Assembly: GCA_021234535.1 (NCBI GenBank)
Contig: CM037846.1
Span: 13,346,705 to 13,410,704, forward strand
Reading direction: 5' to 3'
DNA from: Stichopus chloronotus
Lineage: Eukaryota > Echinodermata > Holothuroidea > Aspidochirotida > Stichopodidae
DNA: 64,000 nucleotides
Made by a program: the position numbers and the translations under genes. Below are positions 13,401-28,400 of the stretch, piece after piece. The notes under the pieces are model-generated. The model was not told the origin of the DNA and made no database searches. It saw nothing but the letters and a program-made list of their open reading frames with translations. Position 1 is the first letter of the stretch. Every line of letters begins with the position of its first letter.

Positions 13401-16400
13401 CCTCCTGTCCGGTTGTATTGCTAGTCGAACAGTCTAATGTCACTTCACTCGATTCGACGGGTGATGGTTCTTTCATCTCCTCCCTCTCATCACTGGGCCC
13501 CTCTTCTCTGATTGCACAGCCCCTTATCTGTGGATCACCCAGGTCCTGTCCCTGGCATTTTTCCTCTGGTTCTTGTGACTGAGTATCGCACAAATTTATC
13601 ACCTCCGTAGATGTCTTCTTCCTTTTCCTTCCCCTCCTTTGCAGTTTTTTCCTTGCCGACTTGAGAACAGCTAGAGGGGCATCGTCTGATATGTCTTGGT
13701 CGGATTCCGCTTCAAGTATTCCTTTCCCTTCATCCAGTGCCTCTTTGCTAGCGTCCTTTTCCTTCATTTCTTCATACGAATCCTTCCCATGAACTTGATC
13801 CCGATCTGTGTCACCGGACCTCTTCCGAGAGTTGACGTTATCTTGTTTATCTGGTGCAATGCTCTCTGCAACTATTCCACCTTTGGCAACACCTATGGAG
13901 AACAATTCTGCAGTTGGTTCCCACAGATGTTCAGTCCGTGATTCATCTTTCTGTACATCCCGTCCTTCCTCTTCCGCCATATTTTCCTTATCTGTCTGTG
14001 TCCCATTTGCATCCTCCTCATTATTCTCCCTCAAGGTCATTTCATTTCCTTTCTCTTTGGTGATGTGTTCGCTTTCAAAAATGTCTGAATTTTCAATTTC
14101 TTCCAAGTCCTCCAAATTCTCTCCATTTTGCTCAATGTTTTGATGAATCATAGACAGTAGTTTCACAGGTGTTACAAAGTCACAAAAGTTCTTGGCCTTC
14201 CTTTGGCGTTTTCCTCGTCTCAACGGTGTGTCACTCTTGCACAGACCTGTCTGTTTCGATGTTGACTTGAGTTCTTCTGTCTTCTTCTCAATGGGCGTGT
14301 CCTCTGGCTCCTCAAAGTCGTCAAAACTGCAATCGAGCGGATGAATGCCATCGAGGTCGGCTTTGTCTGAGGCAGTATCCAAAGGTAAAGTTTCTGCTGT
14401 CAGGGCCTTCATGTCAATGTCGACTGGTGAGAATGCTTCTGTACTGGGAGAGCTGCTGCCGGCGTCCTCAAATGAATGCCACTTTCTGACTCTGCGTCCC
14501 AAGCTGAGACTTCGTGTGTGGATTTCGTCTGATTTGTGCCTCCTGAACCTGGGCGTTTCCTGGGGTATCTGACTCCCAGTTGGGCTTTCAGTTACTGTGG
14601 GCGTGCTTTGCCCTGCCATCCTGATGTCTGCCTCTTTCTTGGTTATGGTTTCTAGCTTTGACAGGTCCAGTTTGTGGACCTTCACCAAAGGAGTAGAAAT
14701 TTTTATATGAGGTGAAATTTCATTGTTGCAACAAGTGATGTCACTGACATCCAAGCCGTCTGATACTTCGAACGGAAAGGAGTTGGAAGAGGGTGGGGTC
14801 TTTGGAGATGACTCTAATGGCTTTTCCGTTGTTAACTTCTCCTTGGAGTCTAATCCCGTCTGGCTTTCTAGAGGGAGAGGTTCTCCGATTTCCTCCTGGG
14901 GTTCATCGGTTGCAGGTGCTGTTGTAAGTTCAATTTGGGTCTCTGGGATCACTGTGGTGTTCTCCCCATTACCGTCGCCAATGCTCGGAGTACTCCTCAT
15001 CCCTTGATCAACCGTCCTCGAATCTTTGGACTCGATTTCTCCTCTTTGACTGCTCTCCGTCTTCTCTGGTTCTTTGATCTCTCCTGTCTCCACTGGTTGA
15101 CTTTCACCGATGACCATCACCGACATCTCCACAGGGGGAGAATCCTTCTGTTTGGATTTGAGGGTGTTTTTCAGGGATTTTATCCTCTCGTTCATCTTGG
15201 CCACAAAGTCGTCTGTGTTCTTATCCAAAGCTGACGTATCTTCCTTCTGAAAATCGTCCGCAAATTTAACCTTCTTCGACCCAACGACTTCTATGGAGTT
15301 TGAGGACAGGTTCCCAAGGTTGAGTTCCTTTTCAGCCTGTGATGCTTCCTCTGCTCTCTTCAGAGCCGCAAAAGCTTCGGTGAGTGAAGTGGTTTCCGTG
15401 GTTACGTCGGGAGGCGTGCTGACAGATGCTCTGATAAAACCAACCACAGTAAGTAAGCAATAATTGGATGCATCAGTAATCTCAAGAATTTAGCGATGCA
15501 GAGCATGACATCCTAACAACTAAGCTTCCACACACGATTTCAATAATCTAGGGTAACAACAGCTTGGCAAATGATGAATGAAGTGTGGCTTCATGCATAC
15601 TCACAGCTTAAAATACCATTTGATCGGACTTAGCCATGTAAGATTAAAATTTCCTAAACATCATGGTCAGTTTTCTTTGCTTTCATGGAGGATGAAAACC
15701 ATATCTCATTCATATATTCTTTTTCAAAGTGCTACAGTGCATCATGGGAAACCTGTGATGTCATACATTTACAACTACTTTGATATCCTTTGCATTTCTT
15801 AACAGCCTCGAGAATCTTAAAGATCTTTTTGACAGTGACAGAGAAGTGGTCTTAATTTCCATGACGAAAGGTCAATCTAGTATAACCCATCCAATTTTTT
15901 TTTCACCAGTTGAATGACTTCAGTAATTTGAAGGTGTTACACCACATTCTGCAACTCTGGGGCAAACTGGAAATCTTTCATGGCCACAAAAAAAAAAACA
16001 AAAAAAAAACTGTCTACATCCAAACAGCAATATCTTTAGCTGTGAAAATGACATTGGTGTGGAGTTTGAATTGCAGCATGCAAAATATATGCTCTTTTGT
16101 CCAATTCAATTGTCACTGAAATGTTTCTTTTATGAATTGTGTTGACTGCAAAACAGCAGCCAGGAAAGTTTGATATCAAATCCATCACACTCTAAATAAC
16201 CGAATAATCAGTAGCCAAAAACTGCAATTTACTAGTGTTTTGTACCAGGTTCAAAATACTGACACTGGGTACCCGCCATTCATAATCAGTCAGGTGACTG
16301 GGTGTCTGACAGTTCAACTTTCTTTAGGCTTTGAGTTCCTTGTTCCCAAGTCATAATACAAACGTTTTGCATTGCAATTTAATACACCACCATGTATCTC

Positions 16401-19400
16401 AAACATATGGCCATGAACATGGAATGCTCTAGGTTGAATAGATGTCAACTTTGGTCACACGTACGACATACGTTAGTAAAACTCCAGGTCACAGTTTAAA
16501 AACTCAGGTCATGAAATCATCTGTCAGGTACCTGGCTACAGTTACAAATGCTTAAATTTAGCCTCTGCTTTCAGATAGCCCAACCAGTGATCCACCCCTT
16601 TCCCAGCCTCAGCTGTCAAAATACCCAACAAGCGTTTTCAAAATGAGCAAACGTACCTTTCGGGCAACTGGCTTTCAGTGGAAGTAAGCTCAGAGAATGT
16701 CTCGGTGTCTTGCGACTGCTCCAGATCATTGTAGAGAGCAGGAATTACTCGTTTGGAACGCCGCATTTCCTTCTGATGCTCAGTCAATATCTGTTTCTTC
16801 TTTGGCGAGGGCGCAATGAATACAAAATCCTGGAAACAAAAGTGGATTTGAGTCAGTCAGTTGTGAATAGATAATTTCTACTTCTTGTCAGGTCTGACTG
16901 CAGCCAAACATTTTTCTCTTAACATGCAGCCACTCATTCTGTTGACCTCACATGAACTTTGACACCTCCTCCATCCACAAAGGGTCTGTTTGAAGCTGTT
17001 CTGCATACCAAGTGAAAACCTTTACCCTACCTTCCACATTCTGAGTGAGCAGTTTACAAAACCTTTACATTTGACTACAAACAAGATTCTCAAATTCACA
17101 GAAAAATACCCCTAATATGTCAATATGTCACCTTTTGACAAGACATTGCATCTGCAAGCCAAAGTCTACAACATGTAATCTAACACACAAAGGTAATGCA
17201 AGAGAATAAATTACAAAGGTCAAAGAAGGATGAGAGAGAAGGTCAACTGTCAAGCTACAGCCAATCAGTGACCTGGTTATCACAAAACGGAGAAAGAAGA
17301 ACGCACCTGTGTGCTCTCCTCCTCGATGTCAAGCTTCCTCCTAGCTAGGATTTTCGGTTTTGCGGGAGACTGCTTGTTGACTGCCTGAGAGGTCAGCTTG
17401 GAGGGGGATTTAAATGGCGATGAGGAGGCAAACAGCTGTCTGGCCTCTGCAGGTCGTTGCAGGAAACTTCCGTGAATCTTTCTTGGCGACGGGCTCATGG
17501 AAGACGGCAAGAGAAGCGACTGAGAACGGCCCTAAGAGAGCCAGAGAGATCAGTGATCAAGTTTAAGCATTTTCATCTGGTGGTCCAAAGGACAACTATA
17601 ATGTGTTAAATGAGGTTGTCCTATTCAAAATTAAGTTAACCTGTCAAAATATCGTGTCACCACTTGCAGTGTACATTTCTAGGTTGGTGTACCACAGTAC
17701 CAGTGACAAAGTTTGCATTGTGCTGTTATTTTTAGAAATTCATTAACCACATTTCACACCATGTTTCAGATATTGCAAGAAAAACCTTAACTTGATTCAA
17801 GCACTGAATGAATTTGGTCGCCCAAAGGACAACCTTGAACCAAAATAAAATTTGGTCGTCGTGTTGAGAGTTTAAGGACTACCACTAAACTTCATCACTG
17901 CAGACAAGGTCAGAAATTGCACTTATTATCTAAACTGTAATAGTATGTAAAGTATACAAGTTTTTTGAATTTGACAAAAAAATTAACATAAATTTACAAC
18001 TTCAACTGAATGCCATTGACTGAATGACTGATTTCAAGAGTAACCACTTTCATCCGTTCCTAAAGTTTTTCTCCTCCATTCATTGATCTCATGAAATCCA
18101 CTTCTGTGTAAAAACCAAAAAATACTGATAGAAAGTTCCTTTCCTGAAGGAAAATTCCATAAAAAGGGAAAAGAAGAAACGTACCTCAGACACAAGAGAA
18201 CTTGTGTCTTCATCGACAATGACATCGACATCTGTCCAATCAGGGAGTGTCACGTCGTTCTTCTCTTTCAAACTTTGCAGACAATGCCTACGACAAAACC
18301 AAACAACATACTTGAGACACTTTTAAACCAAAAAGGAATAAGATCCCTTTCTGTGTGACATGCACTTCTAGTTGTTTTGGACACTTTGCACTCTATGATG
18401 TATTACCCAGTTGGCCACAAGAGGAAAAAGAGTGATTTTGGCAGAGTGAGGGTGCCCATTATTTCTGGACACACGCTTATTTTGGCAACAGACTATTTCA
18501 ACGTACCCCTGGCATGACTTCAAACTCTTTCTGAGGGTAGACTAATTCTCTCCTGACCATTTTAAAGCTATTATTATCCCTGATTTTCATTGCCTTTCCC
18601 TTCCCCATAAATAGGTATTTCCCATTAAATTAACATTTGATAATGTCACCGGTCTTGTTGCGAATATCCACGGATTTTGTCCCCGCACTCCTTCAGAGTG
18701 CTCTTACGGTGCCTATAAATCTATGCAAGAGCAAACTTACTTCAGTCTGTCCGAATATTTCAAGGTGGTCGCTTTGGCGAACGTGGCACTCCAGAACAGC
18801 AGGGTGTGGTTCCTGATGGATCTGTGAGAACTGGTGAGGGTGGCCTCTAACATTGGTTCAAAGACCTCTAAGGAATCTGAGTCGTACGGCCCTGGGTAGC
18901 GTACCTGGATACTCATCAAGACCTCTTGCCAGAGTTTATCCAGTTTTGGGAGGAGGTTGGTCCGGTAAACATCTGTAGGTGGGAAGCTGAAAAGACCAAG
19001 AATTGGACACAAATTCAGACGGCAGTTTGAAAGTATTTCTAAGAAATTTGTACCCAAACTGGTTCAGTTTGTAGTACACCTGACAGCAATTCTTGGGTAC
19101 ACCTGAGAATCAGGTTGAGTGCAACAACCACGATGAAGGAATTACCTATCAAATGATGAACATTTCCATACCACCATTTCTCCTTTCCATTAATTACAGT
19201 AGCAAACAAATTTTCTTCACTTTTATAAGTGTGGATGTAGCTAGGTTTACTTTTACAATATAAATTGCAAACAAGATTAAAATACCCCATCATTTTCTTT
19301 CTTACATGTGGCCTGCTCATGTATGCTTTTACCCAATATTACTGTCATGCATCCGACATAGGCCTACATAATAATTTCCACATCAGAGAATGAGCTATAA

Positions 19401-22400
19401 GGCATTTCAGATGATAACTGATGTAAAATATATAACACATGAGTAACCAATCAAACAGAAAATGTTGTGGGTACTGACATACATAAAATTGCAGAAAGAC
19501 CTGAAGATGAGTTTGCTCAACGTTTAAAAGGGTTTTATTTATTTTTCACAATTATGCAACTGACGGTCACTGATTGGGGGAAATGTTATTGCAACACCTC
19601 AGGCAAATGCTTACCCATTGTTGTTGCCATAGAAACCGCTCAGAGGCTTTCCCAGTTTCCCGATCAGCTGCTGCAGGAGGGATGTCTTACTGATGTGGGA
19701 GAAGAGAGTGGTGACTGTGTGACAGCAGTTTGTAATGATGGTAGTCCAAGATGACAGATAGGCCTGCATGGGTATCAAAAACAGATTAATCAAGCAGATA
19801 GTAAATCACAGGTATCAAAAACAGATTAATCGAACAGATATTAAATCAATAAGTCAATTTTTACAAACTAAAGAGTGAATTTCATCTTCATTGTGAGTGT
19901 CGAATAATTGATTTAGCATCAGATGTTTAACAAATGATCAAAAAGTTCACCAGTCCAGGGACTGATTGTATGTTACCCATTAGTGCCTAAACCAATCCAA
20001 TCAAGTATTCATAAATTGAGCAGATATCAAATCAGCGAATCAACATTTACCATTCCAAGAGTAAATTGCATCTCATTGTGAGGTTTTGATTGATTGGGGA
20101 ATAAATATTTAACAAATGGAACTAGTTTAACGGCACAAGGATTAACTGTATCAAACAATCCAACCAATCATTGATTGATTAAGCAGACAGTTTACAAGTA
20201 AAGCATTTTTTTACCATCCTTTAGAGTTTGATGTATCTTATGATGGTATGAACTAACCCAAACAAGTATTGGTTGACTGAGCAGATACTTGATTAATGTA
20301 ACAATTTTACCAGACAAAGGGAATAATCATTCTATAAGCCAGAACAGGGCAACAGAAAGCAGCCATCACAGATTAAAAGGGATACAAGATGCCATAACTG
20401 CTTTGACTACTTACTGGACACAAAAAGTACAAGAATATGCTAAAACATATGTAACATATATAAGTTGAAGACTAACTCTGCATCATTCATAGATACGACG
20501 ATAAATCAAAAGAGTCCAAATTAATTTTCTGCCACAAAAAAAGGCTATTGCCTTCATCATCAAAATTATGATTTATGACACTGACAATGAAAACAGATTG
20601 GTTAAAAAATGGAGAATTTCAAAATATTTTTCTTCATGAACCAGTTTCATGATAGTTTTTATGTGTATTGAAGCAAAGGGTTGTCTCTGTCTTATGACAA
20701 TTAACTGGCTGCAAAATGTTGAGAAGAGGTTTGTACCTGGCTAGCTTTACCAAGGAACGTTACTGTCTGATCGCTTCGGTGTTTGTGGAAGGCAAACATC
20801 GCGTGGCTCAGCAGTTTCACAAGTGAGGAGAGGTTTTTCAGTGGTTTGTGCCTTTTCTTGTTCCACTTGGCAGTAAGGTTGGGAGCTGTATGGGGGATGA
20901 AAATTGAAAAAAAAAATTAACAAAAAAATCAGTCTTGAATCAACTTGATATTTCTTTAATATCTCGAACTCAGACTTTGAATGTCCTAGTACTTAATGTG
21001 TTAGAACATCAAATGTCTTAAATTCATATTTCTGTACTATCTTTCAATCACCTTTGACAACTAGTTAAGTCAGGGTTGAGAGTCAGCATGGTCAGGAAGC
21101 TTTCCTAATCAAAAACATCACTCATGACAGTATTAGGATGAGGCTGTTGGTGTCAATGTTTAGAGTGAGTGGATGAGTTTGAACTTGAGCAGCAGTAGAG
21201 TCTGACAATTTAAGTAGAATTTGATCACTTGACTTTGCTACTAAGTATTTAAGTTACACATAAACAATCTCCTCTTCACTGTGCTAGCCTCTTTTGAGTT
21301 TAATCTCAAATGCATTCCCAACATCCCACCACCTGTTATAGGATAATGTTCCTTCAACAGAGCTGTCATTTTTGGGCAGAACAAAAAATTCAATTTGAAT
21401 TAACATGTTCACAGTTTTCCCCACATCTTGTACTGTTAAGGATTTTAAAACCATTACTAGTCATTTTTTTAATGAATAATTTCACCAGCATTTCTTAGCA
21501 TAAAGAAATGACCATGGGTGAAGAAAATGATGTCGCAAGGCAAAAACTTGAAGAACAAAATTCTGTTGCATTAGCCCACCATCTGAGAGCATTTTGACGT
21601 GAGGCTATAATACAGAGACATTCCAGGCCTGTCAACAGGTTTGTCGATGTCCCTAGACTGTGCACCTTTGCCTCAACCTCAATGCTGAAAGGTGGCTGAT
21701 GGAAAAGTGGGTATTAGATGCAAAGATGAAGATGTTAATATGCATTCTGCATTCATTTTTTTTTTATGAAATTCTTTTGAAACTCACATTGCAGTCCCGA
21801 GTTTTGACTGGAGTATGAGGAGAAATCCACGCTGTCCACCATTACCTTACATAGATGGAATAAGCCCTCTATGAAGGGAAGGGTCTGTGAAATGAAAAGA
21901 AACAACACAATAAAACAGTCAACTATCTTGATTACCAGGACCAGAGATAAGCCTGAAAAAAATGACAGGATTTTTATGTCATGGTCACCATCCAGGGGAG
22001 GTTCACGACAATAGGAAGGGCATCGTAAATTTAGATCCATTTTAAATCAGAGAACTTCCAATTGTTTTAACTTAAGCAGTTTTCTAGAGCAGCTTTCTCC
22101 CCCTAGATCAAATGATGGAAAGGAAACTAATTGTTAAACAATACAACAGGATAGCAGCAACATAAATCCTGATGTGTACAGCAGGTACTGCTGGTAACTG
22201 GGAGCCTTGAAGTTTCTAAAATACCACATGCTGAAGGGTATAACATCAAACATCACCTCTGAGTGAACAAAGAAAGCGATAAATATTTTTCAACTCTGAA
22301 GGTTTTTGTTTTTTGCAATTCTTGTACATTCTCAGCTTCCAAGATGGATATGAAGAAAGTTCAACCTCTCCCTTTCCCCTACAACCACTCCACAAAAAAA

Positions 22401-25400
22401 GAAAAAAAAAAATCCAGTATTAGCAACTCACTCTGCTTAAGTAACATTGACCATACATGAGAAACATTACATAGGTTAGAAATTACAAGTTACATAATAC
22501 CACACATAGAGACATGAAAAGGACTTTTACACAATAGCCCAAGTTTTAATTCACAAATCTAAACGGCAAAGAAAAAATAACCAATTTAATATGGAAGGGA
22601 AGAGTAAACTTTTTTACAAGATTGTCATTCTCTGGTTGGCAAACAACTATTAAGAGATCTGAAGTGAGCTAGGTAATATTTTCACTTTCAATCAGAGCCA
22701 AACATCCAATACTAGCAATTCACTCTGCTTTAAGTGAAATTACCATAAATGAGAAGACATTACATGGCTTAGAAAATACGACTTATATAATAATAATAAT
22801 ACCACACATACAGCCATGAAGAAAACTTTTAGACAATAGCCTTTGATCTTCGGAAGACTGTAATGAATATCTGATTACATCACATAATGGAAGGTAGCAC
22901 GCAAATGACACGACACCAATGACGACCTTTGATGATTCAACAATACTATAGTATACAGCATCAACAATACAGAAATTGATATCAACACTGACATCAAATT
23001 CACATCAACAATACTATAGTCCACAATAGCAGGAGTTAAAGAAGAACAAGGGAGGCACTCTCATCAAACACATACCATTCGGAATTCAGTGTCGGCGACT
23101 ACAAACGAGCAAATTTTGACACAAAGGTCTTGGCAGCATTGGTTATCTTCTGCAGTCGTTACCATGGCAGCACACCTGGAGAAAGCTTGGTATAAGTCTG
23201 TCCAAGTCTTTAGCAATGCCTTTGTAGTTTGCTGGACAAAGGGCAATAGAAAACAACTTTGTGCATTCTTAAAACATGCATGCTGGAGACTTCCAGTCAA
23301 ACTGGAAGAGGAGCTTATTAGACAACTGGTACAATATCAGGTTAAATGCAACTTCTGATGGTATATCACAATAACTGGAGGATTCCTGAAAGTTGCTGCA
23401 CAGACAAAAAACTCACTGCTGGAATTACAAAATGAATAACTAATGCATTACAAATATGTCACTAGGAAAGAGCGTTGACATAGCATCCAATTCTGTTCAG
23501 GCATTAACCAGACATACTGTATAATTCTTAAAGTTGGTGTGACATGAAAATGATATTTTGGAGTATTGGGTACATTCAGCATTGAAAATATCAAAAATAG
23601 CCACAAATTCCACTACAGATTGACCGATTTACAGGAAAAAATAGTGTCTCACAGCTGTATCATGAATAAATATTGGATAGGTATGCAAATTTGTGATGTC
23701 AAGAGTTGGACTCCTACGATATGTCTTATTTTAATCCTTTGTTTTTATGCAACCTTTATTTCAAGGACATTTGAGAATTTTATATGCCCGGAGAGTTTTA
23801 TTTGGACCCAAGGATTTTCTTCAAAAATATTGATATCAATTACGAGTGAGCAACTCAGTAATTATGCAATTAAAAGGCAAAATATATAGGTTGAACAAAA
23901 AGAAATACTGTCACACTGCGACACACTCCATGTGATCTGTTTTGCACTTATCTCAAACTTTGAAAAGTCATATCGTAAAAACGGTAAAAGATATAAACAA
24001 AATTCTGACGGTTTTTCACTCAGGGTTTTACTTTGCAGCTTCTGAATGAAGGGCACTTTCTTCTAGAAGCATGTCACACAAACTTTAAAGCTGAGAAAAC
24101 TGGCATATTAACTAGTTACGACTATTAACTACTCCGGGATATGAGTAAACAGCAAACAAGACAGAGATATGACGCAACTGGCAAGAATTCACAATGAAAC
24201 TGCATTATCTCAGGTTGGTTACACAGAAAGTGTGTTTGGAACTTGATAGTGAATATGTCATGAACAAGAATTGGGACTTACCACAGGAAATTCAAATGGC
24301 AGAATATTCTGAACTGGGAAGAGAAGACAGGCTATCAAGGCACTGAAATCGTGTTCAAAGGAGTCACCCTGGTTTACTTCATTAGTCTGTGCGTAAAACA
24401 AAGAAAAAATGCTTTGTTAAAGCAGGATGTAGTTTGAAACAAAATAGCTTTGAACATTAATCTAACATCATTCTCTTCCATCTGACATCAATCTGGAAAA
24501 CAATATCTGTCATCTCTTCTTTCATAAGAATTTTAATTAATTAGAGTGTTCATTATGGCAGTAAAAAGTGTTTTAATCTTTTTTTACAGAAAAGTTAGTG
24601 GAACCAGACCCTGTGATAAATGTGCTGCACCTCTGTGTGAATACTACCACAATAGCTCCTCTGCAAACGTATCTTTTGAAAATAAGGCTATATTTGGACA
24701 AATAAACCAAAAACTGTGAGAAGTATCAATTGAGCCGTTTGATGTACTTTTGAAAATGCAGGAATGACAGCACACCCTGCCTTCATAATGACATTTTCTT
24801 ACTTGTCTTCCTTTTCTTACAGTTGTATACACAAAATAAACTTTTGAAATTACTGGGATTTTCACAATGACAGTAAACCTCCCCATTGTTCTAATGAATG
24901 GCAAAGAGGTCAAGAATCCCATGAACAGAAGTTTCATCTCTTCTACACAGATTCAAAATTCACTTCATTGACTTGATCGATTGCTATTTCTTTCAGTCTT
25001 ACAACTGAATGATTACACATATTTTGCATTATCAATCAAAACTGTCATTTAAGTGAGCTAAATTAGATTTTAACAGAATGTTACAAGGGCCTACGTCTTG
25101 CCTGGAGATCTGGTCACATTTAGACAGGTTTGGGTCTATTCGCATGGCAGCCATGTGAAGTGAATCTGCGTTTCCACGCTTCACTGTATAGTTGTTGGAT
25201 GCCTATTCTTAAGGCCGCATGGACCTAACCAAACCCAAACACTATAAACAGCCTTATTACTATAGTGCTGCGACTAGCTATTTACCCCCAACAAATTTAG
25301 CAAAACCAGGTCTGTATGAAATGTACAACACTTGTCATGCGAGTAGCCACCACATTTAGCTACATCTCCTTCAAGACCTACATCCTGTAAACATGTTTAT

Positions 25401-28400
25401 TCACAGCTGTAAAAGTGATCAGAGATCAACTCATGAATATGCATGATCTGGTATTGCAGTACGTTCAGTGGTTGAGTGAAACCACAGAAAGACATCAAAT
25501 ATTAAATTACTTGAAGAATGTGTTCCAGAAGTGGCGACGACAGGCAACTCCACATCCTCCAAAGTGTTTCCTTGTTGGTTACGTCAGCAGATACCTTATC
25601 GAGAAGCGCCAGGTAAGAGTTAGTGAATCCGAGGACAGAGCTCTGGTTAGAGACACCGCATTCTATCAAGTACTCGAGCAGAATGAAATATCTGAGAAGC
25701 ATTGTAGAGAAATTTGGGGGTGATTGATTGGTTTGCAGCTTCATTATTTACAGCAAAATATGTAAATCAATACATTGCTTTGCTATCAAACACTTTCTGC
25801 CAAACCATTATTGAAAGTTATCCACACAGATCTTCATAACTAATGCAGCATACATATTGTGCGAATATCAAATATCAGGAATAATCAATAACGAATAACC
25901 ATTGGAAGAAACTGTATCAATGTCACATGCACCAATTAGCAATCATGAGTAATCAATAAGCATTACCACTGTTAGCAAATATATCAGTGCAGAATGAAAT
26001 GCCTAAATAACTGTCTCAGGCAACATAAGAAAGATTCAAAGTAATCAATTTGGGATCTTTGGAATTGATGACAAGAAGGTAAGTAGATACAATTGCCTTC
26101 CCCAGGGTGAAATTCCATTCGTGCCATTCACCCAAAACTCATTCTACTTGAATGGTCTTGCATGGATTTAAATGGTTATAAATGATGGAAACTGGTCTTA
26201 AAAATGCAAATGGTCATCTCATTGTTCCTGTGATTGGTTTCAAATGGTGATAAATGGTTCAGAATGAAGCAAAATTAACCAAAAGACATTCAAAACCATT
26301 TGGAACCTGAAAAGTTTCAAATGGTTTCTGTCAAATGGCACCTACAGAAAGGTGCCATCAGTGACAGTTACTTCTTGACATCACTACTAGGACTAGACAA
26401 GATAGCTGGTGATGACTGTTCTATGACATAGAGATGCTCGGAGGGCCATGGTAACCATTTGTGTTACCATGGCAAGCAGTTTCATTACTATGAAGATCTG
26501 CTACATGCTAAAGCTAGGCTAAGGTTCACCCGTCTCTTACTGATACTGGTTCCGAGACGTGAGAGCGGCACTGTTACCGCGCAAAACATGTATTTCTAAA
26601 CTTTTACAATGGAAAATACTTCACAAAAACATCCACTCAAACATGTATCCAAAATCGTCCATCCACATTCAGTCTTTCACATAAGTTAAGGTAAACATAT
26701 TCATGTTGTTAAACTTGGTCTTATTTCTTATGCATGCTCATATTTTCTAAGTTCACAGTTTCCACAAGATTCTACATTCTGTCTATCCTACATTCAATAT
26801 GAACTGGACAAATATAAGCTTAGGCCTGTGAATACAAGCTGTCTGCAAAGTGACTTTGGATCGCATTAGTAACTTACATTGTTACAATTACTGTGACTGT
26901 TTACTCATAAAAGCAGAGAATTACTGAAAAACACATTTTAGCACAATATTGATGTACACGGTGCATCACACCGCTTTGAGAAAAGCTGATGAAAGTACAC
27001 AGGCCCACATGCTTTATCTCGATCCAAGCGCTATTAGTACCAATGTCAACGTTTACACAAGGCACCTAGGCGATAATGTAACTCTACTAGGTAAATTAGC
27101 TACATTACAGTGTCAAAAATTATACCACAAAGCTTTACACGAATGATACAAAGTAATCCTAACACTTAAAAATAGCTTAAAACTTATTGCTTTAGACAAA
27201 TATACTGTCTACTTGTGATTATAAAATAATCTGGTAAAATTTTGGCTCTATTCATAGGCCTGTCACAAAGATAGATCCTATGCCATAGAAATAAATAAAC
27301 CAGAATGACATCAGCATCGGGAGCAAACAAGTGGAGCTTAAATTTTCTGGCTGTAGGTGTATACGCATGGGACACAGAACACTGGTTTGCCTTTAATACA
27401 GAGCAAGGAAGCTGCCAATTGTGCTTGACTCATCAGTGTGTGATAGCTACCCTCTAGTTTATATATTTCTACATGATGCTGAAGTGCCGCAGTTTGCAAG
27501 GATATCTGCTATTCCTTTCAAAATCATTCATCTAGCCAAATTAATTCTAGACTGTTCAACATTTGTTGGATTCATACCAGAGATCTTTCTGACACATGCA
27601 ATACTACCAGAGACAGCCATTTTGGATTTTGGTAGCCTGAAACTCATGTTACATCTTGAAAAAAAAAAAAAGAACTATTATCCTTTCCCCAAAAAACTAC
27701 CAAAAAAGTTGGTTAGGTTTTACTTTGGTGCATGTTCTTATCACTAATGGACCTCAATGATGACAATACCGTAACTCTTGAGAACTGTCAAACTATACTC
27801 TTAACTTTTCAACTATGAACCACCATCAGGCGTACACACCACACTGTCTGTGGCTCTAGGCCGATTAAAACCATCTGGATCTAACAGAAAGTGTTTACCT
27901 TTCCTCACTGGATGATTTGACGAGTTTAGGACCTAGGAGCAACTCAAGCAGGAACAAGGTTGGAGTTCCCTGCAGAAGGTAAAGATCAAAGAAAAGATAG
28001 AAATACAAAATAAAAAGAAACACAAAAACAAAAAAATAATAAAAAAATAGGAAACATGAAAAACGCGAAGAAACAAACCACTGAGTGCAACCGTACAAAT
28101 AATTCCTTACGATATTTGAGCCATCAGATAACATTATCATCAAGTTGAGGAAGTTGCAACCGCAAACCAACAACTCTTTCAACACTGTCCAACACTGAAA
28201 CCCAAGTAAAGTGAAAAGACATGCTTTTGATTCTGTGATTCTTGTCAGTTTTGCATATTAGCATCATGGTTCTGGCACTAACATGGGAATTAATTTTCAT
28301 GACTTTTCCGGGACCGAATAAAGAATTTAGGATCTCCCTTTGGATGTCTTACAAAACGTCTTCAAATTTACAGGCAAAAAGTCAAAGCAATATGAGGTAA

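Noticed and set aside
13127..13582. 151-codon open frame on the plus strand
   Set aside because: Antisense shadow of RIF1 exon 26; Ser/Leu-rich as expected from the complement of an acidic, Glu/Ser-rich coding sequence, with no known domain.
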